This document shows positions 1-6,487 of a DNA stretch of 10,480 nucleotides, in pieces. The notes beneath the pieces are model-generated. The model had not been told where the DNA came from and searched no databases. It saw nothing but the letters and a program-made list of their open reading frames with translations. The stretch is from Candidatus Geothermarchaeota archaeon (GTDB lineage: Archaea > Thermoproteota > Nitrososphaeria > Geothermarchaeales > JAUWBL01), in contig JAUWBL010000020.1 of the NCBI GenBank assembly GCA_030601715.1, forward strand, positions 1-10,480. Direction: 5' to 3'. Numbering within the stretch: the first letter of the stretch is position 1; the number at the start of each line of letters is the position of its first letter. The translations under genes were made by a program, and so were the position numbers.

Positions 1-113
1 GTCTGGATCGCAACAACCTGCCCCGCCTCTGCTTCATGTGCGACCTGGACAGACAGTGCCCGGAGAGAGCGAAGCTCACCGTTTACTGTCTGGAAGGCAC
101 ATTCACGAGATAG
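1..113 (+). CDS. C-terminal fragment of an unidentified cysteine-rich protein (cut by window edge)
   Basis: Reading from base 3 gives 36 residues and a TAG stop at 111-113. The peptide begins LDRNNLPRLCFMCDLDRQC, and it carries four cysteines, three of them clustered as C-x2-C-x5-C. Such spacing suggests a zinc or iron-sulfur site, but this is inference from a short tail. Most codons end in G or C, as in the neighbouring genes, which supports coding; the other two plus frames read less naturally. The gene starts outside the window, so no family can be named. Its end overlaps the end of the convergent phospholipase-like gene by 11 bases. Confidence 0.45.
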   Translation, partial: LDRNNLPRLCFMCDLDRQCPERAKLTVYCLEGTFTR

Positions 114-1392
114 CCTTCGAAACCTTTCTGCGTAACAGCAAGGTTGACAGGAACAGAATTGAAATCAAAGCTATCGATTGGAACACGATGGGAAACTCCG
201 GTATGTTCTCGTATTCTGGTGTAGCCCCTGCGAAGACCCAGTCCTCCATCGTGTCGGCGTCCCGGCCGTCGGGATACCGCTGCCAGGTGTTGGTATCGTC
301 TTCGCCATCTGTTAGAAGAGGGGTTCGATCCACCTCCACGCCCTCACCGTCCTCCAAGACGACAGACTCGTCGGTGTTGTCCAGCCATTGCGATCCCCTT
401 CCTATGACTAGATAACCTCCCGGCTGGATGCTCGTTCCGGGTGAAAGCGCTATGCTGACTGTGCCGTCATGAGTTGTCCTCAGGGTCCAGTCGTCCACAT
501 CCACAACTTGGTCGGTAGGGTTGCAGAGCTCCAGCCACTCCTCGACATCCAGAGCATTGTCGTTCCCTGGAGGGTTCAACTCGACCTCGTTTATTACGAC
601 GTGATCCGCTATTTCCTCCCCTCCTTGTTGAGCCTCCAAGTAGAGCCCATGAAGGACATCTGTGACGAGGTTGACACAGAGACTCAGAGATTCTCCGGCC
701 CGTTCCCGAAAGCTAGGATCGCTCCAGTTGTAGTTCTGGTCCATCCAAACTGCTGTGAGATCCCCATCGACGTCGAAGGTCGTGTCGAAGGCCAGCTCCA
801 GTGTGGCGTCGTAGGCGGAAGGGGCGTCGAGGGAGCCGTCGAAGGCGAGGTAGACGTTGAACTCGTCATCGTACTCGTTCGTTCTAGTGTTCACATAGCT
901 CTCATAGTCGCTGTGATGCGTCTCTCCCCCCCAAACCGTGCCGCTGCCCATGACGTGACCGAAGACCCCAACATCGCTGACGTAGTGCGCCAAGATGCCC
1001 GCGTACTTGGCGGCGAATGTGAGGTTTCCATCAAGCAAGAACTGTAGAGCTTCTTGGTAGACTGTTTCAGCTCTGACGGCCGATGCATCGTCTTGGAGGG
1101 AGCCGTTGGCGAAGTAGTAGACGTGGTGGTTGGGCGTGTCTCCGATGCCGTCCGAGGCTTGGTTGTTGTCGGGCAGCTCGGTCCCGTAGAGGTATATGCT
1201 CAGGTCCGCCTCGATGTAGGCCTTCTCCTCTGCGGGAAGCCAGTCTAAGGCGTGATGAGCGATCCAATCATGGGTGCCATAGTCGGGGGTCGAGGGATCG
1301 TCGCTGTACCCCCCGTTGCTCCAAGCTGAAGCCTCAACGGGCAGGAAGAGCAGAGAAAACACGAGAAAGAATGCCGAGACGAGTCTACGCAT
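103..1392 (-). CDS. Secreted zinc-dependent phospholipase C-like protein with lamin-tail domain and PEF-type C-terminal anchor
   Basis: This is a 429-residue exported protein in three parts. Residues 1-23 are a signal peptide ending ASA, so Trp24 would be mature residue 1, as in Bacillus cereus phospholipase C. Metal ligands follow with the spacing of that enzyme: His41, Asp75, His89/90, His136-x3-Asp140, His146, and His160-x3-Glu164. Residues about 262-390 form a lamin-tail domain (INEVELNPP, EEWLELCNP, WTL). The tail has PEFP at 398-401, a membrane helix at about 402-420 and RRK, the layout of archaeal PEF-CTERM sorting signals. The likely role is hydrolysis of a phosphoester, possibly phospholipid, at the cell surface; the substrate is unknown, and S1/P1 nuclease-like activity is an alternative. 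The ATG at 1392 is preferred over the TTG at 1407 because it starts the signal peptide. Many aspartates and glutamates fit an extracellular protein. Confidence 0.85.
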   Translation of the reverse strand: MRRLVSAFFLVFSLLFLPVEASAWSNGGYSDDPSTPDYGTHDWIAHHALDWLPAEEKAYIEADLSIYLYGTELPDNNQASDGIGDTPNHHVYYFANGSLQDDASAVRAETVYQEALQFLLDGNLTFAAKYAGILAHYVSDVGVFGHVMGSGTVWGGETHHSDYESYVNTRTNEYDDEFNVYLAFDGSLDAPSAYDATLELAFDTTFDVDGDLTAVWMDQNYNWSDPSFRERAGESLSLCVNLVTDVLHGLYLEAQQGGEEIADHVVINEVELNPPGNDNALDVEEWLELCNPTDQVVDVDDWTLRTTHDGTVSIALSPGTSIQPGGYLVIGRGSQWLDNTDESVVLEDGEGVEVDRTPLLTDGEDDTNTWQRYPDGRDADTMEDWVFAGATPEYENIPEFPIVFQSIALISILFLSTLLLRRKVSKAIS

Positions 1393-1422
1393 TCGGACAA
1401 CGCTCAACTACGAGGTATCAGC

Positions 1423-1430
1423 CTATAACC
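1423..1430 (-). promoter_or_regulatory. Candidate TATA box for the phospholipase-like gene
   Basis: On the minus strand GGTTATAG lies about 34 bases before the preferred ATG. An archaeal TATA box sits about 26 bases before the transcript start, so the leader would be under ten bases. No Shine-Dalgarno sequence is visible. Only one box is seen and no BRE is clear. Confidence 0.3.
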
Positions 1431-1596
1431 CTTTCTAGTCGCGCGGCGAAAAGAGCCTCCCTCGGCTGAAAAGATACGTCGAAGAGAATCAGAGAGAGCC
1501 CTGGTGAGCAATGCCTCTGCGGTACGCACTCTCAGACAACTGTTGTACCGCCAGGACGCCAAGATAAGCTCTGATTCGGCGGGCTTCGAGTGTTAA
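1429..1596 (+). pseudogene. Coding-like short open stretch, possible gene remnant
   Basis: Frame +1 is open for 55 codons to TAA at 1594-1596, with no ATG and mostly G/C-ending codons in its second half. The peptide includes RTLRQLLYRQDAKISSDSAG. The ending, a run of helix-like residues followed by SAG, faintly resembles the start of low-molecular-weight phosphatases or arsenate reductases, but the active-site cysteine loop is not present. It sits among other gene remnants, so a decayed fragment is more likely than a working gene. Chance is also possible at this length. Confidence 0.2.
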
Positions 1597-1614
1597 CCGG
1601 ACAACTTCGTCTGT

Positions 1615-1713
1615 TTAATAGTAGAAATCTTCATCGAAGGCATCGGGCCGACGAACCGTAGTAGCGGCCGACCCCGCAACCTTCGCGACGACGAACCCCG
1701 CCACGAATCCTCC
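1615..1713 (-). pseudogene. Relic of a second rhomboid protease gene (last 32 codons only)
   Basis: The minus strand reads GGFVAGFVVAKVAGSAATTV and on to DAFDEDFYY plus a TAA stop. This matches residues 210-241 of the intact rhomboid at 6908-7633: 25 of 32 residues and 87 of 99 bases agree, with no gaps, and both copies stop at the same codon. Several changes are silent or conservative (GTC/ATC, TTC/TAC), so the copy probably evolved as coding sequence before losing its front. Upstream of 1713 the similarity ends abruptly, and the active-site Ser and His regions are absent, so it cannot be a working protease. It could be the scar of a tandem duplication or of a recombination event. Confidence 0.75.
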
Positions 1714-2062
1714 TCGCCTTCCTCTACCTCCAGAGATCCCTGGGCTCAGACCCCCTCGGACGAGCCCTCAGCCACCGTCTCAAGAAGCTGAGCCACGGAG
1801 AAGAAGGCTAGCTTGGCCCAGGCCAGCACCACGGTACAGCTCTCGCCGCTCTGCACGATACCTGACCCTCGATTCCGGGCGCTGTGCCTGGAGGCCACAC
1901 GAGAGAAGCTCGGGATCATCAGAGGCTTCGACTTCGAGCTCGAAGACTTGCGTCCAGTGCGGACTATGGATGACGCAACATGAATGTCGTCTAGCTGGCG
2001 CGGCGATGGGGCGGGACGACTTCTGGGTAGAGGTCGTCTCCGACATGGCCGCAGCATGAATC
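1704..2062 (+). pseudogene. Frameshifted remnant of an unidentified plus-strand gene
   Basis: Three consecutive open pieces in different frames read like one decayed protein. Frame 3 (1704-1811) gives FLYLQRSLGSDPLGRALSHR and ends KKLSHGEEG. Frame 1 (1792-1983) gives LSPLCTIPDPRFRALCLEAT, then REKLGIIRGFDFELEDL and RTMDDAT. Frame 2 (about 1979-2062) gives HECRLAGAAMGRDDFWVEVV and ends SDMAAA. Codons in each piece end mostly in G or C, as in intact genes here. Two single-base shifts, near 1800 and 1980, would join them. The family is not recognised; the closing Cys-containing strand pattern loosely recalls V4R or ATC-hydrolase-type C-termini, which is only a guess. Sequencing error could also cause shifts, but two in 200 bases beside another relic favours decay. 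Confidence 0.4.
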
Positions 2063-2403
2063 CTGCACAAACAAGGCGAACGACGTTATTCTTCCAAAAG
2101 CATGAGAGAAGAGTATCACGGCAGCCTGAGCAACGATGCCTTGTCGAGCTGCCTTTTTACTGGCGTCACACGTTCCCTTATGCTGAATAGACGAAGAAGC
2201 TCTGCGGCCCCTGTTCAGGTTGTCGCAAGAGAGCTTCTGAAGCGAGATTGCAATCACAGTGAGGGACTTCGCCTAGACGTGTTTGAAGGCCGGTGCTCGG
2301 GGAGCAAGATGACCGAAAAGATGGTTCTAAACACAACAACAGGGGCTCCCTTCCGGGAGGAGGTCGGACACACAACTCGCGAGTCTCGCCACCCAACGAT
2401 AAA
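2063..2403. other. Gene-free stretch upstream of the aldolase-AOR operon
   Basis: No convincing gene, tRNA or repeat is seen here. A T-run at about 2153-2157 could end plus-strand transcription. TTCTAAA at 2325-2331 is the best TATA-like match for the operon, but it lies 73 bases before the ATG at 2404. GGAGGAGG at 2356-2363 resembles a Shine-Dalgarno sequence but has no start codon at the right distance. Confidence 0.4.
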
Positions 2404-3324
2404 ATGCTCATAACAAAAGAGGACCTACTTCCCATCGTCGAGGACTTAACGGAGAGAAAACTAGCCAGTTTCATAGACCACACCAAATTAAAACCACACG
2501 AATCCGAAAAGAAAATACTCGTTCTTTATGACGAAGCCGTCAGATACGGCTTTGCGTCTGTTTGTGTCAATTCATGTTGGGCGCAGACAATACATAACTA
2601 TCGCAAGTCGAACCCGAGTGATGTAAAATTATGTTGTGTCGTTGGATTCCCTCTAGGACAGATGTCGACGGAAGTTAAGGCTTTTGAGGCCAGCTATGTG
2701 AGAAAATGTGGTGCACACGAAGTTGATATGGTAATCAATATAGGCAAAGTGAGGGAGATTACCGGTCTGAAAGGCAGAGAACGTGAATCTGCCAGGTATT
2801 ACGTGTTGGAAGAAGTGAAAAAAGTTGTCAAAGCCGCCGACGGCGCGATAGTGAAGGTGATCTTGGAGACAGGCTATCTGTCGGATACACAGATAGTTGA
2901 AGCCTGTGAAATCTGTGAAGAGGGAGGAGCGCATTTCGTCAAAAGCTCGACTGGTTTTGGCCCCATGGGCGCCTATCCACATCACCTCCGACTGATGAGA
3001 GAGACCGTCGGCGATAGACTTGGCGTAAAAGCAGCTGGAGGAATCAGGAACTTCCTCGACGTACTGAGGAGTACATATGCCGCGGCGAACGCAAGAGGGC
3101 TCCGAACACCAAGCAAATTCAGAATCGGTACGAGTGCCGGCATAAACATACTTAACACTCTGGGCTGGGCCAAATTCAGCGACGCATGGTTTGTGGAAGA
3201 GATACCATGCAAAATATGCCCCAGCAACTACACCTCAAGGTTGCCCATAGCAATCCAAAATGAATATGTCAAGAAATGCAGAACATGCCCCCACAACAAG
3301 TATAGAAAGTTTAAGGACTTCTGA
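2404..3324 (+). CDS. deoC: Deoxyribose-phosphate aldolase with a four-cysteine C-terminal extension
   Basis: This class I aldolase cleaves 2-deoxy-D-ribose 5-phosphate into glyceraldehyde 3-phosphate and acetaldehyde, the last step of deoxynucleoside breakdown. The 306-residue protein has the expected TIM-barrel motifs: FIDHTKL (23-29), VGFPLG (80-85), HEVDMVINIG with Asp108, FVKSSTGFG with the Schiff-base Lys180, VKAAGGIR with Lys209, and the phosphate-site GTSAG (242-246). The family is usually about 210-260 residues. Here residues about 255-306 add a tail with C269-x2-C272 and C292-x2-C295, which looks like a zinc or iron-sulfur knuckle. The ATG at 2404 is chosen because upstream in-frame sequence (from 2293) is low-complexity and unlike the family. 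The AOR gene starts 7 bases after its stop, so the two are surely co-transcribed. Its codons are richer in AGA, ATA and AAA than those of flanking genes. Confidence 0.92.
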   Translation: MLITKEDLLPIVEDLTERKLASFIDHTKLKPHESEKKILVLYDEAVRYGFASVCVNSCWAQTIHNYRKSNPSDVKLCCVVGFPLGQMSTEVKAFEASYVRKCGAHEVDMVINIGKVREITGLKGRERESARYYVLEEVKKVVKAADGAIVKVILETGYLSDTQIVEACEICEEGGAHFVKSSTGFGPMGAYPHHLRLMRETVGDRLGVKAAGGIRNFLDVLRSTYAAANARGLRTPSKFRIGTSAGINILNTLGWAKFSDAWFVEEIPCKICPSNYTSRLPIAIQNEYVKKCRTCPHNKYRKFKDF

Positions 3325-3331
3325 CGTGAGA

Positions 3332-5149
3332 ATGCACGGCTGGCACGGAAGGCTCCTAAGAATAGACCTCACTGAAGAAAGCGTAGAAGAAGAGGTTCTT
3401 CCGGAAAGCCTGCTAGGCATGTTCTTGGGTGGCAGAGGAGTAGGCGTCAAAATCCTGTATGATGAATTACGGCCCGAGATCGCCCCACTGTCTCCAGAGA
3501 ATAAACTGGCATTCGGGACCGGACCACTCACGGGAACGGGTGCGCCGACCGCGGGAAGATACTGTGTCGTTACGAAATCCCCACTCACAGGCACCATTTT
3601 CGATTCCCAGTCCGGCGGACATTTCGGCATTCAGATGAAACGCACGGGATACGATTTCATCGTAATTGAAGGCAAAGCCCATAAGCCTTCCTATGTCTGG
3701 ATTGATGACGATAGTGTAGACATTCTTAGTGCTGCTGACATATGGGGCCTGAATACGCATAGAACCACAGAAGAATTGCTGCACAAGACCAATCCTCGTG
3801 CCAGGATAGCATGCATAGGCCCTGCCGGAGAAAACCAGGTTTTGATTAGCTCGATCATGAACGACAAGAACAGGGCGTTGGGCAGAGGAGGAACGGGAGC
3901 GGTCATGGGTTCAAAGAACCTCAAGGCAATTGCGGTCTACGGCACAAAGAATCCGACTATTGCTGACAGAGAGAAGTTCGAAAACATCAGAAAAACGAGC
4001 TTTGAAGGAATCAAGAAAAACCCTATCACAAAAGACGCATTGCCAACCTATGGCACCGCTGTCCTCGTGAATATCATAAATGAGATTGGAGCCTTTCCGA
4101 CGGACAATTTCCAAAGAGGGTACTTCGAAGACGCCGATGCCATATCTGGAGAGACTATTAGAGAAAGGATCTTGGAAAAGAAGGTAACGTGTGCCTCTTG
4201 TAATATCAGATGTGGCAGGGCGACAAGAATCCCAGGAACCAACAGAAGTGGGGAAGGCCCAGAATATGAGACGGTCTGGGCGCTCGGAGCAACCTGTGGA
4301 GTGAAGGATCTAGAGGACATAACGGAAGCCAACTACCTATGCAACGAGCTTGGACTGGACACCATTTCTACAGGAGGCACGATCGCGTGTGCCATGGAAC
4401 TTTCCGAGAGAGGATATGTGCCCGAAAAACTCAGGTTCGGAGACGGAAAGACAGTAGTCGAATTAGTCAAGGCAATAGCAGGCAAGAACGGAATAGGCAA
4501 GGAACTCTCACGGGGGTCGTACCGCTTTGCAAAGAAGCACGGACACGAAGAGTTATCGATGAGCGTCAAGAAACTAGAAATGCCCGCATACGACCCCAGA
4601 GGACTCCAAGGAATAGGGCTCGCCTATGCTACATCCAACAGAGGAGCATGTCATCTCCGTGCGTACACAGCAGCCTTTGAGGTTTTGGGCGCACCTTGGA
4701 CCGTAGATAGGTTCAAGATAGAAGGCAAACCCGAGTTGACCACATTGTTCCAAAACATGTCTGCGGCAATCGACTCCATGATCCTGTGCAAGTTCTCTCA
4801 GTTCGCACTCAATCCGACCATCTACGCAGATATGCTGACGGCCGTCACAGGGAAAGCGTTTACCGGTCAGACACTACTCACCATTGGGGCGCGCATATAC
4901 AACCTTGAAAGAGTATTCAACGTAAGGGAAGGCTTCGACAGAAAGCACGATACATTACCGCAGAGAGTGCTCGAAACACCACTCGCAGAAGGGCATTCAA
5001 AAAACAGAGTAGTAGACCTTGAATCCATGTTAGACGAATTCTACAGATTGAGAGGGTGGAGTGCTGAGGGAATACCTAGGCCTGACACACTTGCAGACCT
5101 AGGGCTCTATGAAGCAAGAGAATCTGTGGAAGAAACGTTCGCTGTTTGA
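3332..5149 (+). CDS. aor: Aldehyde:ferredoxin oxidoreductase family protein (tungsten-pterin, iron-sulfur)
   Basis: This 605-residue cytoplasmic enzyme oxidises an aldehyde to a carboxylic acid and passes electrons to ferredoxin. Domain 1 shows the family start GWHGRLLRIDLT, LGGRGVG, GTGPLTGT, DSQSGGHFG and GRGGTGAVMGSKNLKAI. The [4Fe-4S] cysteines are present: C287-x2-C290-x3-C294 and a distant C486, as in the Pyrococcus furiosus enzyme (288, 291, 295, 494). The catalytic Glu region GPEYET (309-314) and the RGACH histidine (His441) are also present. The pterin motifs are NELGLD (338-343) and DSMILC (481-486); the first has Asn in place of the more usual Asp. Length fits AOR rather than the longer glyceraldehyde-3-phosphate type (GAPOR). 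The ATG at 3332 is chosen because it matches the family N-terminus; the in-frame ATG at 3260 would overlap deoC. Following deoC, acetaldehyde is the natural candidate substrate. No adjacent molybdopterin or ferredoxin gene is seen. Confidence 0.93.
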   Translation: MHGWHGRLLRIDLTEESVEEEVLPESLLGMFLGGRGVGVKILYDELRPEIAPLSPENKLAFGTGPLTGTGAPTAGRYCVVTKSPLTGTIFDSQSGGHFGIQMKRTGYDFIVIEGKAHKPSYVWIDDDSVDILSAADIWGLNTHRTTEELLHKTNPRARIACIGPAGENQVLISSIMNDKNRALGRGGTGAVMGSKNLKAIAVYGTKNPTIADREKFENIRKTSFEGIKKNPITKDALPTYGTAVLVNIINEIGAFPTDNFQRGYFEDADAISGETIRERILEKKVTCASCNIRCGRATRIPGTNRSGEGPEYETVWALGATCGVKDLEDITEANYLCNELGLDTISTGGTIACAMELSERGYVPEKLRFGDGKTVVELVKAIAGKNGIGKELSRGSYRFAKKHGHEELSMSVKKLEMPAYDPRGLQGIGLAYATSNRGACHLRAYTAAFEVLGAPWTVDRFKIEGKPELTTLFQNMSAAIDSMILCKFSQFALNPTIYADMLTAVTGKAFTGQTLLTIGARIYNLERVFNVREGFDRKHDTLPQRVLETPLAEGHSKNRVVDLESMLDEFYRLRGWSAEGIPRPDTLADLGLYEARESVEETFAV

Positions 5150-5581
5150 CCTGCTATCTCCAATCTGGGAATCTATCACTCCAGTCGCGAGGTTCCATCC
5201 AAACCGCACTGGCGGCACGAGCGTTCGTCCCCTCTTCTTGGCTCACCTGACTTCTCCAGGAAAGTTCTTGACTAACCTGTTCTCCCTGACTATCAGCAAT
5301 ACATCCAGGTCACAGGAATCGACGAGTTGACTCAAATACTAAAAGTCCTGTTTGGGAAGCACACACACAACAACGCTCAGCGTGCAGGCCAACCCCTTTC
5401 CCAACGTTCTCAACTCCTCTGATCCACACTCCTTGGCGGCTCGTGCACAGGGCAACTCTACCCAGTGCTGAGAGAGCCACTTCCATCGATCCACAAGCTT
5501 CGTCGACATCGCAGATCTGATCCACCTTCTTCGACGTCAGAAGATCTGCTCTGAAAGTGATAGTTAAGATCGCAGCGTGGA
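5150..5581. other. 432-base gap with no confident gene
   Basis: Nothing certain is seen here. On the minus strand a frame is open from about 5598 to TGA at 5310. From a GTG at 5525 it would give 71 residues, including MEVALSALGRVALCTSRQGV and several cysteines. The codons are partly G/C-ending, but there is no ATG and no family match, so it may be a remnant or chance. No T-rich terminator follows the AOR gene, and no clear TATA box precedes the ATG at 5582. Confidence 0.35.
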
Positions 5582-6394
5582 ATGAAGACTGGAGGGATCA
5601 CTCTGAGACCTATAGGCTATGTACGCTCCTCCGTGACCGACCCGAAGGACCTACCCTTCGAAGGCGTCCCAGCGCAGATAGAGATCCTCGAGAGGTGGGA
5701 GGAGGCTCTGGACGGCATAGAGAACTACTCCCACATCATAGTCCTAGGACATCTGAACGGAGCGGAGCCCAGATCCTTGAAAGTTCATCCAATGGGCATA
5801 TCTTCTCTCCCAGAAGTGGGGCTTCTCGCGTCTCGGTCACCCCATAGACCCAACCCAATCACAGTCACCGTGACCCGGCTGCTCCGAAGGAAGAGCAGAA
5901 CGCTCTCGGTAGATCCTTTGGACCTGATTGATGGAACACCCGTGGTAGACATAAAGCCCTATCACCCCAGCACCGACTCCGTCTTCGGCGCCACAACCCC
6001 GGACAGGTTCGGTCTCTTCCGCCTTATCCCCGAGGAAGAACTGCTCCGCCACCTGGTCAGGGAAGCATCCCGCTTTCATGGAGAGGCATGCGCAGGCCTC
6101 GCCATCGGTGTCAGGATCGCTTGGAGGGCGATGAAGGAGCTGGCTTGCGACCTGAGGAGCAGGGAGGTAGAGGTCCTCTCAAAGGCTGGTGGTTGCATGA
6201 CCGATGCCGTTCAAGCTCTAACGGGAGCCAACTCCAAGCGGCTACGCAGAAGCGACGAACTGGATGACACAATAGCCATAACCAAGGGGGACAGGAAGCT
6301 GGCCTTCGCCATAAGTCAAGACCCGCGATTCCGGGAAGCGGAGGAGGTCCTACGGGCGAGGGACGAAGAGATCTTCACCCTGCACATGAAGTAG
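5582..6394 (+). CDS. trmO: TrmO-type tRNA methyltransferase fused to an FmdE-like domain
   Basis: Residues 1-147 are a TrmO (UPF0066/TsaA-like) domain: RPIGYVRS at 9-16, the YSHIIVLGHL strand, RSPHRPNPI at 85-93 and LIDGTPVVDIKPY at 115-127. TrmO uses S-adenosylmethionine to methylate N6-threonylcarbamoyladenosine at position 37 of certain tRNAs. Residues about 148-244 look like FmdE, a small protein linked to formylmethanofuran dehydrogenase: FHGEACAGLAIGVRIAW (165-181) matches the family FHGHxCPG pattern, and GGCMTDAVQALTG (203-215) matches C-x2-DA-x-Q-x2-TG. The expected cysteine after the TG is replaced (TGAN), and the usual C-terminal zinc ribbon is missing, so metal binding may be altered. 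The protein may bind tRNA or a cofactor through the second domain; that is inference. The ATG is chosen because the family motif starts nine residues in. It stands alone or heads a short unit with the next gene. Confidence 0.85.
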   Translation: MKTGGITLRPIGYVRSSVTDPKDLPFEGVPAQIEILERWEEALDGIENYSHIIVLGHLNGAEPRSLKVHPMGISSLPEVGLLASRSPHRPNPITVTVTRLLRRKSRTLSVDPLDLIDGTPVVDIKPYHPSTDSVFGATTPDRFGLFRLIPEEELLRHLVREASRFHGEACAGLAIGVRIAWRAMKELACDLRSREVEVLSKAGGCMTDAVQALTGANSKRLRRSDELDDTIAITKGDRKLAFAISQDPRFREAEEVLRARDEEIFTLHMK

Positions 6395-6460
6395 CCTGCT
6401 CCTTGGCTCGATCCGCAAAGCCACGCGGCTCTTCATGACTCGTCACTTCTGGTAACCCTC

Positions 6461-6467
6461 AAATACC
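6461..6467 (+). promoter_or_regulatory. Candidate TATA box for the small membrane protein gene
   Basis: AAATACC is centred about 24 bases before the ATG at 6488 and no Shine-Dalgarno sequence lies between. That spacing fits a leaderless archaeal transcript. It implies the membrane protein gene has its own promoter rather than depending on trmO. Confidence 0.35.
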
Positions 6468-6487
6468 TAAGTGGTGACTCCGTTTTC

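Noticed and set aside
469..1047. A 192-codon plus-strand open frame opposite the phospholipase-like gene
   Set aside because: The minus strand carries a signal peptide, zinc ligands with exact family spacing, and a PEF tail. The plus frame is a valine-rich shadow with no motif.
1429..1596. Low-molecular-weight phosphatase or arsenate reductase fragment, suggested by the SAG ending
   Set aside because: The CX5R active-site loop is not there, and the resemblance is only a few residues; it is kept only as a low-confidence coding-like stretch.
1741..1753. TGGGCTCAGACC resembles the rhomboid codons around the catalytic His (about 7012-7025), suggesting the relic extends further
   Set aside because: It would need an extra insertion of about 25 bases, the match is only about 12 bases, and the region reads better as part of the plus-strand remnant.
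2375..2384. Perfect 10-base palindrome ACTCGCGAGT 20 bases before deoC, a possible operator
   Set aside because: About ten such palindromes are expected by chance in a window of this size, and no second copy is seen near the promoter.
2293..2403. Longer DeoC start adding 37 residues
   Set aside because: The added residues are Gly/Asn/Arg-rich with no resemblance to aldolases, and the ATG at 2404 starts the conserved helix.
3260..3331. Longer AOR start overlapping the deoC end
   Set aside because: The extra 24 residues do not resemble the family N-terminus, whereas the ATG at 3332 gives it exactly, 7 bases after deoC.
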